NCBI RefSeq assembly: GCF_000975055.1
Contig: NZ_BBRB01000001.1
Coordinates: 627,751 to 691,750 of the forward strand
Direction: 5' to 3'
Length of the DNA stretch: 64,000 bases
DNA from: Demequina sediminicola
GTDB taxonomy: Bacteria > Actinomycetota > Actinomycetes > Actinomycetales > Demequinaceae
Shown here: in pieces, positions 63,087 to 64,000 of the stretch
Layout of the letters: each line of letters opens with the position of its first letter
Position numbering within the stretch: position 1 is the first letter of the stretch
Position numbers and translations under genes: made by a program
Notes under the pieces: model-generated
Databases searched by the model: none
Told to the model about the DNA's origin: nothing
The model's input: the letters and a program-made list of their open reading frames with translations, nothing else

Positions 63087-64000
63087 ATGACTTACGCCAC
63101 GACGATCGTCGTGATTCTCGCGGCAGGACTGACCGCGCAACTCATCGCGGCCCGAGCACGCATCCCCGCCATCATCGTGTTGATTGCCACTGGTCTGATC
63201 CTGGGCCCCATCACTGGGTTCTTGAGTGTCCCCGGCGGCAATACCGAGGTCTCCGCTCTGATTTCACTGGGTGTTGCCGTGGTCCTCTTTGAGGGCGCCA
63301 TGGATCTGCGGTTCGGCGAGGTCGAGCGGGTAGGCAAGGGCATTCGCCGCCTCACCATTTTTGGGCCGCCGGTCGCGATGGTGCTGGGCTCACTGGCTGC
63401 ACATTATGTGGGCGGGCTCGAGTGGCCGGTGGCGTGCGTTCTGGGCGCGCTCCTCGTCGTCACTGGACCCACCGTGATCATTCCGCTTCTGCGTCAGGCG
63501 CGACTCAATCAGGAATCCGCGGCCTTGTTGAAGTGGGAGGGGATCATTAATGACCCCATCGGCGTGCTCCTTGCGCTGCTCACCTTGCAGTACTTCCTGA
63601 TTGTCGACGCCGAAATTGCCCCTGACTTGGGGGACATCGCACAAGCCATTGGCGTGGCATCGGTGGTCGTGACACTCGTGGGAGCTGTCCTCACTGCGGT
63701 GGTTCTGGGATCCCTCGCCGGGTTTGGCATTGGCACAGTGTTCCGTCGAGGCTGGCTTCCCAATCACCTCAAGTCGCCACTGTTGCTGGTGTTGGTACTG
63801 GTGGTCTACTCGGTTTCGGACATCGTGGTGCATGAGTCCGGGCTGCTGGCGGTGACGCTCATGGGCATCATCTTGGGCAACATGAATTTGGCTGAGCGCG
63901 ACAGGCTGCTGGACTTCAAGGAAGGCATCTCCGTTGCCATCCTGTCCGCGCTGTTCATCATCATTCCGGCACAACTGGAACTCAGCCAACTGCTGCTGAT
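63087..64000 (+). CDS. CPA1-type Na+(K+)/H+ antiporter (3' partial)
   Basis: About 304 residues are visible from ATG 63087, and the frame is still open at the window end. 'LAAGLTAQLIAARARIPAIIVLI' and 'VVLFEGAMDLRF' are typical of NhaP-type antiporters; an N-D pair is in 'EGIINDPIGVLLA', the ion-binding site. At least eight membrane segments are seen. A C-terminal regulatory domain, common in this group, would lie beyond the window. Confidence 0.9.
   Translation, partial: MTYATTIVVILAAGLTAQLIAARARIPAIIVLIATGLILGPITGFLSVPGGNTEVSALISLGVAVVLFEGAMDLRFGEVERVGKGIRRLTIFGPPVAMVLGSLAAHYVGGLEWPVACVLGALLVVTGPTVIIPLLRQARLNQESAALLKWEGIINDPIGVLLALLTLQYFLIVDAEIAPDLGDIAQAIGVASVVVTLVGAVLTAVVLGSLAGFGIGTVFRRGWLPNHLKSPLLLVLVLVVYSVSDIVVHESGLLAVTLMGIILGNMNLAERDRLLDFKEGISVAILSALFIIIPAQLELSQLLL

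Overview
This window is high-GC bacterial DNA that reads as an Actinomycetota chromosome, most likely a Micrococcales-type organism of the Demequina/Cellulomonadaceae kind; the genus is inference only. Pointers are the nested aspartokinase alpha/beta gene, a GlnR-type orphan regulator, a Crp/GlxR-like regulator, a PASTA-containing PonA-type penicillin-binding protein, ClpC, DUF2516, DUF4177-RidA, GTG starts and frequent ATGA overlaps. It is almost entirely ordinary chromosome: I see no prophage, complete insertion sequence, CRISPR array or rRNA, and one tRNA (Pro-CGG).

Layout. 0-3 kb: a partial TetR gene, then lysC-asd (entry to lysine, threonine and methionine synthesis), closed by a 48-bp perfect palindrome. 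3-5 kb: two membrane or envelope proteins of unknown role. 5-9.2 kb: xylose module, ROK repressor xylR divergent from xylA-xylB. 9.2-15.7 kb: tRNA-Pro, phosphoesterase, PBP, DUF4177-RidA, a Crp-family regulator with an RsiG-like protein, and nth. 15.7-23.1 kb: nhaA, glnR, a thioredoxin/DUF4395/nitrobindin/ygfZ run, a Phd/VapC pair, DUF2516 and dtd. 23.1-31 kb: a decayed ABC transporter chimera, a DUF4190-type protein, a NarL-type two-component pair, an XRE/DUF2975 pair with an AT-rich operator, and clpC. 31-38.9 kb: DoxX, an ABC-2 exporter, an aldo-keto reductase, mutY, radA and two anchored proteins. 38.9-41.6 kb: a secreted AA10 LPMO with a structured leader and a glycosyltransferase. 41.6-45.7 kb: a four-gene operon predicted to make UDP-2,3-diacetamido-2,3-dideoxy-glucuronate. 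45.7-52.6 kb: hydrolase, TetR/MFS efflux pair, PLP enzyme/LysR pair and ogt/ada-alkA alkylation repair. 52.6-58.7 kb: VTC-domain and DUF4956 proteins divergent from an OmpR-type two-component system, a NYN-LOTUS protein and an ABC-F ATPase. 58.7-64 kb: ArsR/AHSA1/DUF4287/cupin operon, GH20 hexosaminidase and the start of a CPA1 antiporter.

How the genes fit together: xylose isomerisation and phosphorylation plus chitin attack (secreted LPMO, cytoplasmic GH20) suggest a saprophyte living on plant and chitin polymers. The sugar-nucleotide operon and neighbouring glycosyltransferase point to an envelope glycan. Repair genes (nth, mutY, radA, ogt, ada-alkA) are scattered rather than clustered.

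The two signals I would follow first are at DNA level. (1) The 9-mer GGCCGATGC occurs at least 26 times, split evenly between strands, in several reading frames and between genes, including as both arms of a terminator stem; I estimate one or two by chance. (2) A 60-bp hairpin element (23-nt arm, 14-nt loop, 23-nt arm) occurs three times, once forming the last codons and stop of xylB and twice flanking a possible frameshifted toxin remnant.
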